Notes: a model not told the origin generated them from the letters alone. Positions 56,027-64,000 are shown, numbered from the stretch's first letter. The stretch is 64,000 nt of DNA from Cellulomonas fulva (GCF_018531375.1 NZ_JAHBOH010000001.1:2999885-3063884); one strand, 5' to 3'. Translations and numbers: made by a program.

Positions 56027-57760
56027 TCATCGTCCCACGCCGGACAGCTCGAGCAGCTCTGCGGCGTGCGTGCGCGCCGCGTCCGACTCCTCCTGCCCCG
56101 AGAGCATGCGGGCGAGCTCGCGTACGCGCTCGTCGCCCGTGACCGACCTCACGTCCGACGCCGTCACGACGTCGACGCCCGCCTGGGTCGACTTGCTCAC
56201 GACGAGGTGATGGTCGGCGAACGCCGCGACCTGGGCGAGGTGGGTGACGACGACCACCTGCGCGTCCCGCGCGAGCGCGGCGAGCCGCCGGCCGACCTCG
56301 ACAGCCGCGCGCCCGCCGACGCCCGCGTCGACCTCGTCGAACACGAACGTCCCGGGCCGGTCCTCCCCCGCACCCTGCGCGAGCGAGACCTCCAGCGCGA
56401 GCATCACGCGCGAGAGCTCACCGCCCGAGGCGCCCTTGCCGAGCGGCCGCGCGGGGGCTCCCGCGTGCGGCACCAGCAGCATCTCGACCTCGTCGGCCCC
56501 CCACGCGCCGGGCTCGGCCGCGGGCCGGACCTCGACCTCGAGCCGCGCGCCGCCCATCGCCAGACCGGCGAGCTCGGCGGTCACGGCCGCAGCCAGTCGC
56601 TCCGCCGCCTGCGACCGCGTCGCGCTCAGCGTCGCGGCCGCCGCCGTGACGGTCTCGTCGAGGCCGCGCAGCTGCTCGCGCAGCTCGGCGATCCGCTGGT
56701 CCCCGCCCTCGAGGTCCAGCAGCCGCAGCCCGGCGGTCCGCGCCCACTCGAGCACCTCCGCGACGTCCGAGCCGTAGGCCCGCGTCAGCGTGGCGAGCTC
56801 GGCCCGCCGCTGGTTGACGACCTCGAGCCGACGCGGGTCCGCCTGCAGGTCCTCGGTGTACGCGGCGAGCTCGGTCGCGACGTCCGCCAGGAGGTAGCCG
56901 GCCTCACCGACGCGGCCGGCGAGGCCCGCGAGTGCCGCGTCGTGCGCCGCGACGTGCTCGAGCGCGCGCCGCGCCTGGTCGACCAGCTCGACCGCGCTCA
57001 CCGCGCCGCTCGCCGAGTCCGGGTCGCCGACCAGCGCGCCGTGCGCCTCGACGGCGGCGAGCCGCAGGTCCTCGGTGTGCGCGAGGCGCTGCTCCTCGGC
57101 CAGCAGGTCGACGTCCTCGCCGGGCTGCGGGTCGACGCGCTCCACCTCGGCCAGCCCGAGGCGCAGCAGCTCCGACTCGCGGGCACGGTCCTGCGCCCGC
57201 TCGACCAGCTCGTCGAGCTGGGCGCGGACGCGCGTGCGCGTCGTCCACGCGTCGCGGTAGGCCGCGAGGGTCGCCGCGTGCTCGGGTCCGGCGAACTCGT
57301 CGAGCGCGGCGCGCTGGTGCGCCGCGGAGCGCAGCCTCGCCTGGTCCGCCTGCCCGTGCACGGTGACCAGGGACTCGGCCAGCTCGGCCAGGACCGCCTG
57401 CGGCACCGACCGACCGCCGACGAACGCGCGCGAGCGACCCGAGCCGGCGTCCCCGCCGGCGCTGACCGTCCGCACCAGCAGCAGGCTCCCGTCGTCGTCG
57501 ACCGCGCCGCCGGCGTCCGAGGCGCGCTCGAGGGCGGCGTGCCCCGGCGCGAGCACCACGCGGCCCTCAACCGACGCGCCCGGCGCGCCGGTGCGCACCG
57601 TCGCCGGGTCGGCCTTGCCGCCCAGCAGGAGCGACAACGCGGTCAGCACCATGGTCTTGCCCGCCCCGGTCTCCCCGGTCAGGACCGTCAGCCCCGCACC
57701 GAGCGCGACCTGCGCGGACCCGATGACGCCCAGGTCCGCGATGCGGATCTCCTCGATCAC
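56027..57760 (-). CDS. recN: DNA repair protein RecN
   Basis: A 577-residue SMC-like ATPase in double-strand break repair. Walker A is LTVLTGETGAGKTMVLTALS, the middle is a long Ala/Glu/Arg-rich coiled coil, then the signature GASGGELSRVMLALEV, Walker B FVFDEVDAGVGGRAAVEVG and VVVTHLAQVAAFADHH. The start GTG at 57760 (VIEEIRIADLGVIG) overlaps the nadK stop by 4 bases. No SOS box is seen in front of it, so it depends on the operon promoter. Confidence 0.96.
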   Translation of the reverse strand: MIEEIRIADLGVIGSAQVALGAGLTVLTGETGAGKTMVLTALSLLLGGKADPATVRTGAPGASVEGRVVLAPGHAALERASDAGGAVDDDGSLLLVRTVSAGGDAGSGRSRAFVGGRSVPQAVLAELAESLVTVHGQADQARLRSAAHQRAALDEFAGPEHAATLAAYRDAWTTRTRVRAQLDELVERAQDRARESELLRLGLAEVERVDPQPGEDVDLLAEEQRLAHTEDLRLAAVEAHGALVGDPDSASGAVSAVELVDQARRALEHVAAHDAALAGLAGRVGEAGYLLADVATELAAYTEDLQADPRRLEVVNQRRAELATLTRAYGSDVAEVLEWARTAGLRLLDLEGGDQRIAELREQLRGLDETVTAAAATLSATRSQAAERLAAAVTAELAGLAMGGARLEVEVRPAAEPGAWGADEVEMLLVPHAGAPARPLGKGASGGELSRVMLALEVSLAQGAGEDRPGTFVFDEVDAGVGGRAAVEVGRRLAALARDAQVVVVTHLAQVAAFADHHLVVSKSTQAGVDVVTASDVRSVTGDERVRELARMLSGQEESDAARTHAAELLELSGVGR

Positions 57761-58701
57761 CTGGGCGCCTCCGTCCCTGGTCCGCCGTGGTCGGGTCCGT
57801 CCGCTCGGTCGACCTCGCTCGTGGCGCCGTCGGCCGGACGGCTCGAGCCCCCGTGCTGGCGTCCGCGCCAGCCCTCGACGGGCAGACCGAACTTGTTCAC
57901 CAGCCGCGTCGTGAAGGGCGCGGGAGTCAGCCGGGCGAGGCGGACGGGCACGTCGCTGCGGGTCACCTCCAGCCGCGAGCCCTGCGGCACCTCCTGACGA
58001 CGGCGCCCGTCGCACGTGAGCAGGCCGGCCGCGGGCGACCGGTCGAGCACCTCCAGCGCGAGCCTGCTGCGCGGGCCGACGACGAGCGGGCGCGCGAACA
58101 GCGCGTGCGCGGAGACGGGGACCAGGATCATGCCGTCGACGTCGGGCCAGACCACGGGGCCTCCGGCCGAGAACGCGTGCGCGGTCGAGCCCGTCGCGGT
58201 CGCGGCCACGACGCCGTCGCAGCCGAAGCTCGACAGGGGGTGCCCGTCCACCTCGACCGCGACCTCCAGGATGCGGGACCGCTCGCCCTTCTCCAGGGCG
58301 GCCTCGTTGAGCGCCCAGTCCCGCGTCACCGACCCGTCGGGATGCAGCACGCGCACCTCCAGCGTCCCGCGCTCCTCGACCGTGTAGTCGCCCTCCGTCA
58401 GCCGGCGCACCGCCTCGCCGACGTCGTCGCGCTCGCTCTCGGCGAGGAACCCGACGTGCCCGAGGTTGACCCCGAGCAGCGGGACCCCGGTCTCGCGGGT
58501 GAGCTCCGCGGCGCGCAGGATCGTGCCGTCACCGCCCAGGACCACCGCCACCTCGAAGTCCGGCAGGTCGACCGCGGTCGCGTCCTCGGTCGCCAGCACG
58601 GGCTCGAACCCGGCGTCGACGAGGCCCTGGACCGCCTCGGCGGTCGCGGCGACCGCCTCGGCCCGGCCTCCGTGCGTCACGACGAGCGCGCGGCGCGTCA
58701 C
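57757..58701 (-). CDS. nadK: NAD kinase
   Basis: A 314-residue enzyme phosphorylating NAD to NADP. The GGDG motif is VAVVLGGDGTILRAAELT; the second signature is GVVAATATGSTAHAFSAGGP, and LGVNLGHVGFLAE and WALNEAALEKGERSR are also typical. The last 35 residues are a hydrophilic tail. The GTG at 58701 overlaps the tlyA stop by 4 bases. Confidence 0.96.
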   Translation of the reverse strand: MTRRALVVTHGGRAEAVAATAEAVQGLVDAGFEPVLATEDATAVDLPDFEVAVVLGGDGTILRAAELTRETGVPLLGVNLGHVGFLAESERDDVGEAVRRLTEGDYTVEERGTLEVRVLHPDGSVTRDWALNEAALEKGERSRILEVAVEVDGHPLSSFGCDGVVAATATGSTAHAFSAGGPVVWPDVDGMILVPVSAHALFARPLVVGPRSRLALEVLDRSPAAGLLTCDGRRRQEVPQGSRLEVTRSDVPVRLARLTPAPFTTRLVNKFGLPVEGWRGRQHGGSSRPADGATSEVDRADGPDHGGPGTEAPR

Positions 58702-59507
58702 AGCGGACCACCCTCGGTCGCGCCCGACACGACCGCCACGATGGCGTCCCGCGGCACCTGCGGGTCCTCGGCGGCGCGCAGCCAGAGGAAGTACTCGAGG
58801 TTGCCGCTCGGGCCCGGCAACGGGCTCGGCACGATCCCCTGCACACCCAGCCCGTCGGCGGCGGCCTGCGCGGCGACGGCCACGACGGCCTCGGCCCGCA
58901 GCGCGGGCTCGCGCACCACCCCGCCGGATCCCAGCCGCTCGCGCCCGACCTCGAACTGGGGCTTGACCATGAGCAGCAGGTCGGCCCCGGGCGCCGCGAC
59001 CGCCACGAGCGCCGGCAGCACGAGCCCGAGCGAGATGAAGGAGAGGTCCGCCACGACGAGCGTCGGTGCGGGCTCGACGTCCCCGGCCCGCAGCTCGCGC
59101 ACGTTGACGCCCTCGCGGACGTCGACGCGCTCGTCGTGCCGGAGCCTGTCGATGATCTGGCCGTGCCCGACGTCGACCGCGCACACGCTCAGGGCACCGC
59201 GGCGCAGCAGGACGTCGGTGAACCCGCCGGTGCTCGCGCCCGCATCGAGGCACGACCGTCCGGACACGTCGAGCGTGGGGAGCGCGTCGAGGGCGCCGGC
59301 GAGCTTGTGCCCGGCACGGGACGCGTACCCCGGGTCGTCGCCGTCCGTGGCCACCGTGACGCTCGTGGCCTCCTCGACCTGCGTCGCGGCGCGGCTGACC
59401 GGATGGCCGTCGACCGTCACCCGGCCAGAGGCGAGAAGGTCACCCGCGTGCCCGCGGGACCGCGCGAGCCCCCGGCGGACGAGCTCGGCGTCGAGACGCG
59501 CCGCCAC
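58698..59507 (-). CDS. tlyA: TlyA rRNA 2'-O-methyltransferase / hemolysin family
   Basis: A 269-residue protein: an N-terminal S4 RNA-binding domain (RLDAELVRRGLARSRGHAGD, then LLASGRVTVDGHPVSR) and a FtsJ-like methyltransferase (CLDAGASTGGFTDVLLRRGA, VDVGHGQI, VVADLSFISL, MVKPQFEVGRERLG). Mycobacterial TlyA methylates 16S and 23S rRNA and gives capreomycin sensitivity; the same is expected here. GTG at 59507, one base past the upstream stop. Confidence 0.95.
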   Translation of the reverse strand: MAARLDAELVRRGLARSRGHAGDLLASGRVTVDGHPVSRAATQVEEATSVTVATDGDDPGYASRAGHKLAGALDALPTLDVSGRSCLDAGASTGGFTDVLLRRGALSVCAVDVGHGQIIDRLRHDERVDVREGVNVRELRAGDVEPAPTLVVADLSFISLGLVLPALVAVAAPGADLLLMVKPQFEVGRERLGSGGVVREPALRAEAVVAVAAQAAADGLGVQGIVPSPLPGPSGNLEYFLWLRAAEDPQVPRDAIVAVVSGATEGGPL

Positions 59508-59508
59508 G

Positions 59509-59706
59509 TCAGCCCTGCGCCTCGGCGAGACGGTCCTGGAGCGCTCCGTGCACCGCGTCGAAGGCCGCGACGTGCTCGACCAGGGGTGCGGCGTCGAGGT
59601 CCGCGAGCGACCGCAGCGCCTCGTCCACCGCCGCGTCGCCGGTCGAGCCCCCGCCGTCGGCGACGGCGCCGCCGTCCGGCCACGCCTGCTCGTCGTCGCT
59701 CACCAC
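59509..59706 (-). CDS. Small acidic protein before tlyA
   Basis: A 65-residue acidic protein (Asp/Ala/Glu-rich; ends DAVHGALQDRLAEAQG). It corresponds in position to Rv1693 in mycobacteria, a short gene between the HAD phosphatase and tlyA. No domain is recognised. Two consecutive GTG codons (59706 and 59703) could start it. TAGCGT at 59765-59760 may drive it and the genes that follow. Confidence 0.7.
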   Translation of the reverse strand: MVSDDEQAWPDGGAVADGGGSTGDAAVDEALRSLADLDAAPLVEHVAAFDAVHGALQDRLAEAQG

Positions 59707-59759
59707 GCCTCCCGTCGCCAGGTCGATCGATCACGCCGCCGTCCGCGCCGCGCGGGCCC

Positions 59760-59765
59760 ACGCTA
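59760..59765 (-). promoter_or_regulatory. Candidate -10 TAGCGT of the tlyA-nadK-recN-ste-murJ operon
   Basis: TAGCGT on the minus strand lies 54 bases before the small gene. The 112-base gap here is the only sizeable break in the run from 63084 down to 51186. A palindrome GCCCACGTGGGC (59775-59786) lies just upstream. Confidence 0.35.
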
Positions 59766-59818
59766 CCTGCCGTCGCCCACGTGGGCGCGGAGCCTCCACA
59801 GGCCGCCGCCCGGCGGGG

Positions 59819-60874
59819 TCACCCCGCGGTGACGCCCGCGGCCAGCTCGGGCACGCTCGACGCGTCGAGGGTCACGCCCTCGTCGACGGCCGCCCAGGCC
59901 GCCGCGCACGCCGCGCGGACCTCGTCCAGCTCGTGGTCCGGCCCGCCGTCGCCGCCGCGCCCGAGCTCCAGCACGCCGTCGACCACGCGGGCCGATGCGC
60001 TCCCGCAGCGCCACCAGCCGTCGCCCGCGCGCTCCGGCGCCGCGTGCGGCACGAGCAGCGCCCGCAGGTCCGCACCGACGTAGTGCGGACGCTCGCCCGG
60101 TGCCGCCAGCACGTCGTCGCGGGCCGAGCTGACGCCCGTGAGCACGTGCAGGCCGTCGAACCCACCCGACCGCGCCCCCGCGAGGTCCGTGTCCAGCCGG
60201 TCGCCCACCACGAGCGCGGAGCGCGCACCCGCGCGCTCGACCGCCATGCGGTACATCGTGGGCGACGGCTTGCCCGCGCTGTCCGGCGTGACACCGGTCG
60301 CCGCGCGGACCGCGCCGACGAGGGAGCCGTTGCCCGGGGCGAACCCGCGGGCGGTCGGCAGGCTGAGGTCGAGATTCGAGGCCACGTGCCACGCCCCGCG
60401 CTCGATCGCGTACGCCGCCTCGGCCAGCTCGGTCCACCCCACCTCGGGCGCGAAGCCCTGGGCGACCGCGGCAGGCTCGTCGTCGGCGCTGTCCACCACG
60501 ACGTACCCCGCCTCGCGCACCGCCGTCCGCAGCCCCGCCCCGCCGACGACGAGCACGCGCTCGCCGGCCTTGAGCCGGCTCCGCAGCAGCTGGGCCGCCG
60601 CCTGCGCCGCCGTCATGACCTCGTCGGGCGACGTCGGGATGGCGAGCCCCGTCAGCTGGTCCGCCACCTGCTCGGGCTCGCGCGACGCGTTGTTCGTGAC
60701 GAACACGAGTCGCATGCCTCGGTCGCGTGCCGCGACGAGACCGTCCGACGCGTGGTCGATCGGCTCGTGCCCACGGTAGGCGACGCCGTCGAGGTCGACG
60801 AGGGCGAGGTCGTACCGCTCCACGAGCGGGACGTCGCACGCGACGAGGCCGGCACCGCTGCGCGCGTCCGTCAT
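59819..60874 (-). CDS. HAD-IIA phosphatase
   Basis: A 351-residue HAD phosphatase. Motif I is LALVDLDGVAYRGHEPIDHA, motif II is LVFVTNNASREPEQVAD, motif III is SAGKPSPTMYRMAVERAGA and motif IV is ALVVGDRLDTDLAGARSGGF. The mycobacterial counterpart (Rv1692) is a glycerol-3-phosphate phosphatase-type enzyme. The last 90 residues form an extra C-terminal domain. ATGA overlap with the TPR gene upstream. Confidence 0.92.
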   Translation of the reverse strand: MTDARSGAGLVACDVPLVERYDLALVDLDGVAYRGHEPIDHASDGLVAARDRGMRLVFVTNNASREPEQVADQLTGLAIPTSPDEVMTAAQAAAQLLRSRLKAGERVLVVGGAGLRTAVREAGYVVVDSADDEPAAVAQGFAPEVGWTELAEAAYAIERGAWHVASNLDLSLPTARGFAPGNGSLVGAVRAATGVTPDSAGKPSPTMYRMAVERAGARSALVVGDRLDTDLAGARSGGFDGLHVLTGVSSARDDVLAAPGERPHYVGADLRALLVPHAAPERAGDGWWRCGSASARVVDGVLELGRGGDGGPDHELDEVRAACAAAWAAVDEGVTLDASSVPELAAGVTAG

Positions 60875-63084
60875 CGGTCGTCCTCCTGGTCGGCCGACGG
60901 ACTGGCGGCCGCCTCCTCGTCCACCGGGAGGTCATCGAGGTCGTCGAGGTCGTCGCTCGTGGGCTCGCCCCCCGCGTCCGCGCCGTCGAGCTCGTCGAGC
61001 TCCTCCTCAACGTCGAAGACCACGACGTCGTCCTCGTCGTCCACCTCACCCGATGCCTCAGCGAGCTGCTCCGCGGAGTAGCCCGCGAGCTCGGCCGCGG
61101 CGTCGGCCGGGCGACCCGCGGCCTCGAGCGCGGCGGACCGAGCCTGCGCGACCCGGACCCCGATCACGCCCGTCAGTTTCCGGAGCGACGGCGCGGCGAG
61201 CGCCGCGACAGCCGCCTCGGGCTCACCGAGGTCCAGGCGCGCGCCGCTCACGACGATCGCCAGCTCGACGGTGGCCTCGGCCGCCAGCGTCTGCGCCTCC
61301 GGCGACTGCGCCAGTGCGATCGCACGCTCCGGCCGGCCGAGCCCACGCTCGCAGTCGGCCATCACCGCCAGGTGCTCGGAGGACCCGTTGAGCCGACGCA
61401 CCGTGCGCAGCTCGCGCAGCGCCTCGGCGTAGCGACCGGTCCGGTACGCCGCGAGCCCGGCGGCCTCGCGCACGACGTCCACGCGCCCGCCCCGCCGCAC
61501 CGCGGCCTGAGCGTGCTCGTAGGCGAGCTCGGGGTCGGTGTCGATCAGCCGCCCGACCATGACGAGGTGCCGCCCGACCTGGCCCGCGTTCTCCTTGGAG
61601 AGCGTGCGCAGCGGTGCCCGGGCGGCGCGGTCGAGGTCGCTGAAGGACACGTCCTCCGGGATCTCTGGCCCGGCGACGCGCTGGTCCTGCGGCGGCCGGC
61701 TCGCCCGGCGCTCGTCGGCCTGACGGCTCGACGCCTGCCGGTCGTCCGTGCGGCGCCGGTCCCCGGATCCGCCGCGATCGCCCCAGGCCGCGCCGCGCCC
61801 GCGGTCCGAGCGGTCGTCGAAGCCGCGCCCCGTCCCGCTCGGACGGTCGCCCCAGGTGGACCTGTCCGACGAGGGACGCGTGCCCGACGACGGACGCGTA
61901 CCGGACGGTCGCGGGCCGGAGCCTCGATCGTGCGACGACGGCCGCGACGTGGCCGGCCGGCCGGAGTCCGGACGGTCGTAGCGCGACCCGCTCGAGCTCG
62001 TCCGGCGTCCGTCGGACCAGCCCCCGCCGACCGGTCGCTCAGAACCCTGCGGACGCCGGTCACCGCCCCGACCCGGAGCGGACCCGCCACCGTCGCGACC
62101 ACGCTCGTCACGAGCACGGTCATCACGAGCGCGGTCGTCACGGGCACGGTCGTCACGGCTTCGGGCGTCACGACCGCGAGCCTCGCGGGGCCGGTCCGCA
62201 CCGCCATCCCGGTCACCGCGCCACGGCGCGGGACGGTCGTCCTGACGGCTCGAGTCCCAGCCCGGGCGTCCTCCGCCGCGCGCCGACGGCGGACGCCCGC
62301 CGCCACGCGCGTCGTCGCCGCGCGTGCCACGCTGACCCGCACCCGCACCCGCACGGTCGCGGTCGCGGTCCGAACCCGCCGGACGCCCGCCGTCACGACC
62401 GCCCGCGGAACCGTACGCGGAGCGACGGTCGCCCCACGCGCCCGTGCGAGGAGCGCGGCCCGCATCCCCCGCGCGATCGGGCGCGCCTGATCGACCCGCA
62501 CGTGCACCGCCGTCGCCACGCGGCGCGCCATAGCCACGGGACTCGGAGTCACCGCGGGAGGCGTTCCCGCCGCGCGAGGCGCCGTACCCGCGCGACGAGG
62601 TGTCGCCACGAGAAGCGCCGTACCCACCCGAGGACGACCCGCCACGCGACGAGCCATACCCACCCGAGGACGACCCGCCACGCGACGAGCCATAGCCACC
62701 ACCCGACGAGGTACCGCCGCGCGAAGAGTCATAGCCACCCGACGAGCGTCCGGAACCGCCGCTACCGCTACTACGGCCGTTACCCGAGGGTCGGCTGCCG
62801 CCGGTGGGACGGCCGGAGGACGAGGGACGACCCGTACCGGAGGACGCGCGTCCCGAGCTCGACGACCAGCTCGAGCCAGCAGCCCGCCCCCCGCGCGCAC
62901 CGGGAGCGTCGCCACGAGCAGACCGGTCGTCCCTGCCCGCACCAGCCCCGCCCTGCCAGCTCTGGCGGCCGGCACCCGCGCCACGCGACCCGGACCCACC
63001 CGAGCCCGATCCGGAACGAGCCGAGCCGGATCCGCGGGACCCGCCACCCTGCGAACGGCCTCGGCCGTCGTCGTCACTCTTCAT
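60871..63084 (-). CDS. TPR protein with a long Arg/Gly/Ser-rich disordered N-terminal region
   Basis: A 737-residue protein. Residues 1-470 are almost entirely Gly, Ser, Arg and Asp, with GGYGSSRGGSSSGG repeats (near 120-160), RDDRA repeats (near 310-330) and RG/RGG pairs throughout. Residues 480-660 are helical TPR-like repeats (LVMVGRLIDTDPELAYEHAQ, YAEALRELRTVRRLNGSSEH, MADCERGLGRPERAIALAQS). Residues 675-737 form an acidic tail. The C-terminal half corresponds in position to Rv1691. Such RGG-type regions often bind RNA or condense; that is inference. ATG at 63084 with AGGAG. It lies between the rRNA operon end and the HAD/tlyA genes. Confidence 0.85.
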   Translation of the reverse strand: MKSDDDGRGRSQGGGSRGSGSARSGSGSGGSGSRGAGAGRQSWQGGAGAGRDDRSARGDAPGARGGRAAGSSWSSSSGRASSGTGRPSSSGRPTGGSRPSGNGRSSGSGGSGRSSGGYDSSRGGTSSGGGYGSSRGGSSSGGYGSSRGGSSSGGYGASRGDTSSRGYGASRGGNASRGDSESRGYGAPRGDGGARAGRSGAPDRAGDAGRAPRTGAWGDRRSAYGSAGGRDGGRPAGSDRDRDRAGAGAGQRGTRGDDARGGGRPPSARGGGRPGWDSSRQDDRPAPWRGDRDGGADRPREARGRDARSRDDRARDDRARDDRARDERGRDGGGSAPGRGGDRRPQGSERPVGGGWSDGRRTSSSGSRYDRPDSGRPATSRPSSHDRGSGPRPSGTRPSSGTRPSSDRSTWGDRPSGTGRGFDDRSDRGRGAAWGDRGGSGDRRRTDDRQASSRQADERRASRPPQDQRVAGPEIPEDVSFSDLDRAARAPLRTLSKENAGQVGRHLVMVGRLIDTDPELAYEHAQAAVRRGGRVDVVREAAGLAAYRTGRYAEALRELRTVRRLNGSSEHLAVMADCERGLGRPERAIALAQSPEAQTLAAEATVELAIVVSGARLDLGEPEAAVAALAAPSLRKLTGVIGVRVAQARSAALEAAGRPADAAAELAGYSAEQLAEASGEVDDEDDVVVFDVEEELDELDGADAGGEPTSDDLDDLDDLPVDEEAAASPSADQEDDR
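62106..62150 (-). repeat. 15-bp repeats coding RDDRA pentapeptides
   Basis: Three units (CGTCACGAGCACGGT, CATCACGAGCGCGGT, CGTCACGGGCACGGT) inside the disordered region of the TPR protein gene. Confidence 0.75.
62605..62700 (-). repeat. 36-bp tandem repeats coding the SRGG/YGSS region
   Basis: Units begin at 62605, 62641 and 62677; the second and third share GCCACGCGACGAGCCATA exactly. Each codes 12 residues of the GGSSSGGYGSSR type. Near-identity at DNA level indicates recent duplication or conversion. Confidence 0.8.
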
Positions 63085-63646
63085 CTGTATATCTCCTCGC
63101 GTTCGGCCCTCATGGTCTCATCACCCGCCACCGCGCCCAACCGCGCGCACCGCCGCACCGCGGAGCGACCCGCGCGAACCGCGCATGCTGCTCGACCGCT
63201 CGGACGACGCACGTGGCGGCCTTCCTCACGCGCAGCGCGGTCGTACGCCAGGCGCCCCAGGGGCAACTCTCCACGCGCCATGGTCCGCACTAGCAGCCCC
63301 ACGAGCAGCCCTCTTCAGCAGCCCTCGACCCGCCGTGGTCCTCGCGAACGCGGCTGCACCCGCCGCCGTCCCCGCAAGCAGCGCTCCACCCGCCGCGGCC
63401 CCGCGAACAGCGCTGCAGGTGCCACGGTGTTCCCGCATACCGCGAGAAGTGCCTCGGCGCGCGCAGGGACCCAACTGACGAGTCGTCACTGGCCGCGCAT
63501 CGGCTGCCGCGTCACGTCGTTCGGAGTGAAGCGGCAAGCGCCGGCTCCGCTTACGCGGGAACGCGATCGTGCACCGAGCGTCGCACGGTCAGGCGCCGAC
63601 GGCGCCGAGCCCGTCGGCAATGACCCGGCGTGGCATTCCCGGGAAA
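63085..63646. other. Intergenic region between the TPR gene and the rRNA operon
   Basis: About 560 bases with no gene I can support. Several open frames exist on both strands but are Arg- or Ala-rich and fit no family. It contains the ribosome site of the TPR gene and three 30-bp tandem repeats at 63328-63417. Confidence 0.6.
63328..63417. repeat. Three 30-bp tandem repeats
   Basis: Copies start at 63328, 63358 and 63388, each opening ACCCGCCG and containing an AACGCGGCTGC / AAGCAGCGCTC / AACAGCGCTGC segment. The 30-base period equals 10 codons, so a former or present coding role is possible on either strand. Confidence 0.65.
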
Positions 63647-63682
63647 CAGAAGAAGCCACCCCGTGTGGGGTGGCTTCTTCTG
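63647..63682 (-). terminator. Terminator of the rRNA operon
   Basis: CAGAAGAAGCCACCCC (63647-63662) and its exact complement (63667-63682) form a 16-bp stem with a 4-base loop. On the minus strand the stem is followed by TTTCCC. It sits just after the 5S gene. Confidence 0.93.
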
Positions 63683-63689
63683 AATGGTG

Positions 63690-63806
63690 TCCGGCGGCGT
63701 CCTACTCTCCCACACCCTGGCGAGTGCAGTACCATCGGCGCTGAAGGGCTTAGCTTCCGGGTTCGGAATGGGACCGGGCGTTTCCCCTTCGCTATGACCG
63801 CCGTAA
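63690..63806 (-). rRNA. rrf: 5S ribosomal RNA
   Basis: On the minus strand the sequence starts TTACGGCGGTCATAGCGAAG, contains the conserved loop CCCATTCCGAACCCGGAAGC and GGGAGAGTAGGACG, and ends GCCGCCGGAC-like. The two ends are complementary. The length of about 117 fits actinobacterial 5S rRNA. Exact ends are uncertain by a few bases. Confidence 0.93.
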
Positions 63807-63884
63807 CTTTGTCGAGTTGTCGAACGGGTTGCCGTTCGTTTCTCGGGAACCGCACAGTGGACGCGTAGCGATAAATGATTGTGG
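63807..63884 (-). other. 23S-5S intergenic spacer
   Basis: About 78 bases of A/T-richer spacer with no tRNA. Confidence 0.7.
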
Positions 63885-64000
63885 TGAAGTTGTCGGCTGA
63901 TTAGTACCGGTCAGCTGCGGCAGTCTTGAGTCCTGCCTTCCACATCCGGCCTATCGACCCAGTGTTCTCGCTGGGAGCCTCTCGCCCCGAAGGGCGTGGA
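63885..64000 (-). rRNA. rrl: 23S ribosomal RNA, 3' end (partial)
   Basis: The minus strand reads GAACACTGGGTCGATAGGCC, then GATGTGGAAGGCAGGACTCA and CCGGTACTAATCAGCCGACA, the conserved 3' end of actinobacterial 23S rRNA. The gene continues beyond the right edge. The 3' boundary is approximate. Confidence 0.93.

Noticed and set aside
55118..57997. A 959-residue plus-strand frame
   Set aside because: It is antisense to steA and recN, both with clear family motifs; it is Arg/Val/Gly-rich and matches no family.
62605..62700. Possible CRISPR array because of regular 36-bp units
   Set aside because: The units are contiguous with no spacers, lie in frame inside a coding region and code a regular 12-residue motif; no cas genes are nearby.
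63112..63744. A 210-residue plus-strand frame
   Set aside because: It reads through the rRNA terminator and antisense to 5S rRNA and has a composition typical of non-coding high-GC sequence.
63807..63884. tRNA in the rRNA spacer
   Set aside because: No cloverleaf or T-loop sequence (GTTCRANNC with flanking stems) is visible in the 23S-5S spacer.

Overview
The window is a very GC-rich chromosomal segment from a Gram-positive actinobacterium. The best fit is Cellulomonas or a close relative in the Cellulomonadaceae (Micrococcales). The reasons are the extreme GC content, many GTG starts, a secreted AA10 polysaccharide monooxygenase with a CBM2 module, a GH10 xylanase-type enzyme, and several actinobacterial gene orders. 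Gene density is high and most neighbours overlap by 1 to 8 bases (ATGA, GTGA or TGATG junctions), so long translationally coupled operons are the rule. No insertion sequence, prophage, CRISPR array or tRNA gene was seen.

Layout: 1-4671 (minus) is the SOS mutasome operon imuA-imuB-dnaE2, with a perfect LexA box at 4757-4772; dnaE2 runs off the left edge. 4940-6462 (plus) holds a PEBP-family protein, a YbaK-type deacylase and a doubtful 44-residue ORF. 6525-14557 (minus) holds a SpoU/TrmH methyltransferase coupled to a cytosolic GH10 enzyme, an MFS transporter, a large polytopic alpha/beta hydrolase and the AA10-CBM2 enzyme. 14714-19100 (minus) is a TetR regulator with a heterodimeric ABC exporter. 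19245-20929 is an NfeD/SPFH pair and 21038-22765 a lone ABC ATPase facing an unknown gene. 22744-25381 is divergent glgA/glgC; serB, a SixA-type phosphatase and an unknown gene follow. 27243-28812 is fabG-fabI (mabA-inhA type).

29014-30510 is a DUF3099 protein, a Cys/His small protein and SURF1. 30521-32119 is an ABC-F ATPase, and 32303-34442 is the biotin ECF transporter bioYMN. Next come a zinc metallopeptidase, an NYN-OST-HTH protein and a small membrane protein. 36845-43733 (minus) is the full SUF operon sufR-B-D-Rieske-C-S-U-T. Divergent from it are an ABC-2 exporter and ctaA, then a DrrAB-like exporter. 48825-63084 (minus) follows the order known from the mycobacterial Rv1691-Rv1700 region: TPR protein, HAD phosphatase, small gene, tlyA, nadK, recN, steA, steB, a MraY/WecA-like gene, murJ, pyrG and a Nudix hydrolase. 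The right edge is the end of an rRNA operon on the minus strand (23S 3' end, 5S, terminator).

The most unusual items are: a roughly 470-residue Arg/Gly/Ser repeat region fused to TPRs next to the rRNA operon; a hydrolase whose oxyanion-type and nucleophile motifs are separated by about 750 residues of membrane segments; an ABC exporter whose degenerate-site changes are split between two subunits; a perfect 22-bp inverted repeat; and a recurrent leaderless promoter layout (TANNNT followed 6-8 bases later by the start codon) at 13 genes.
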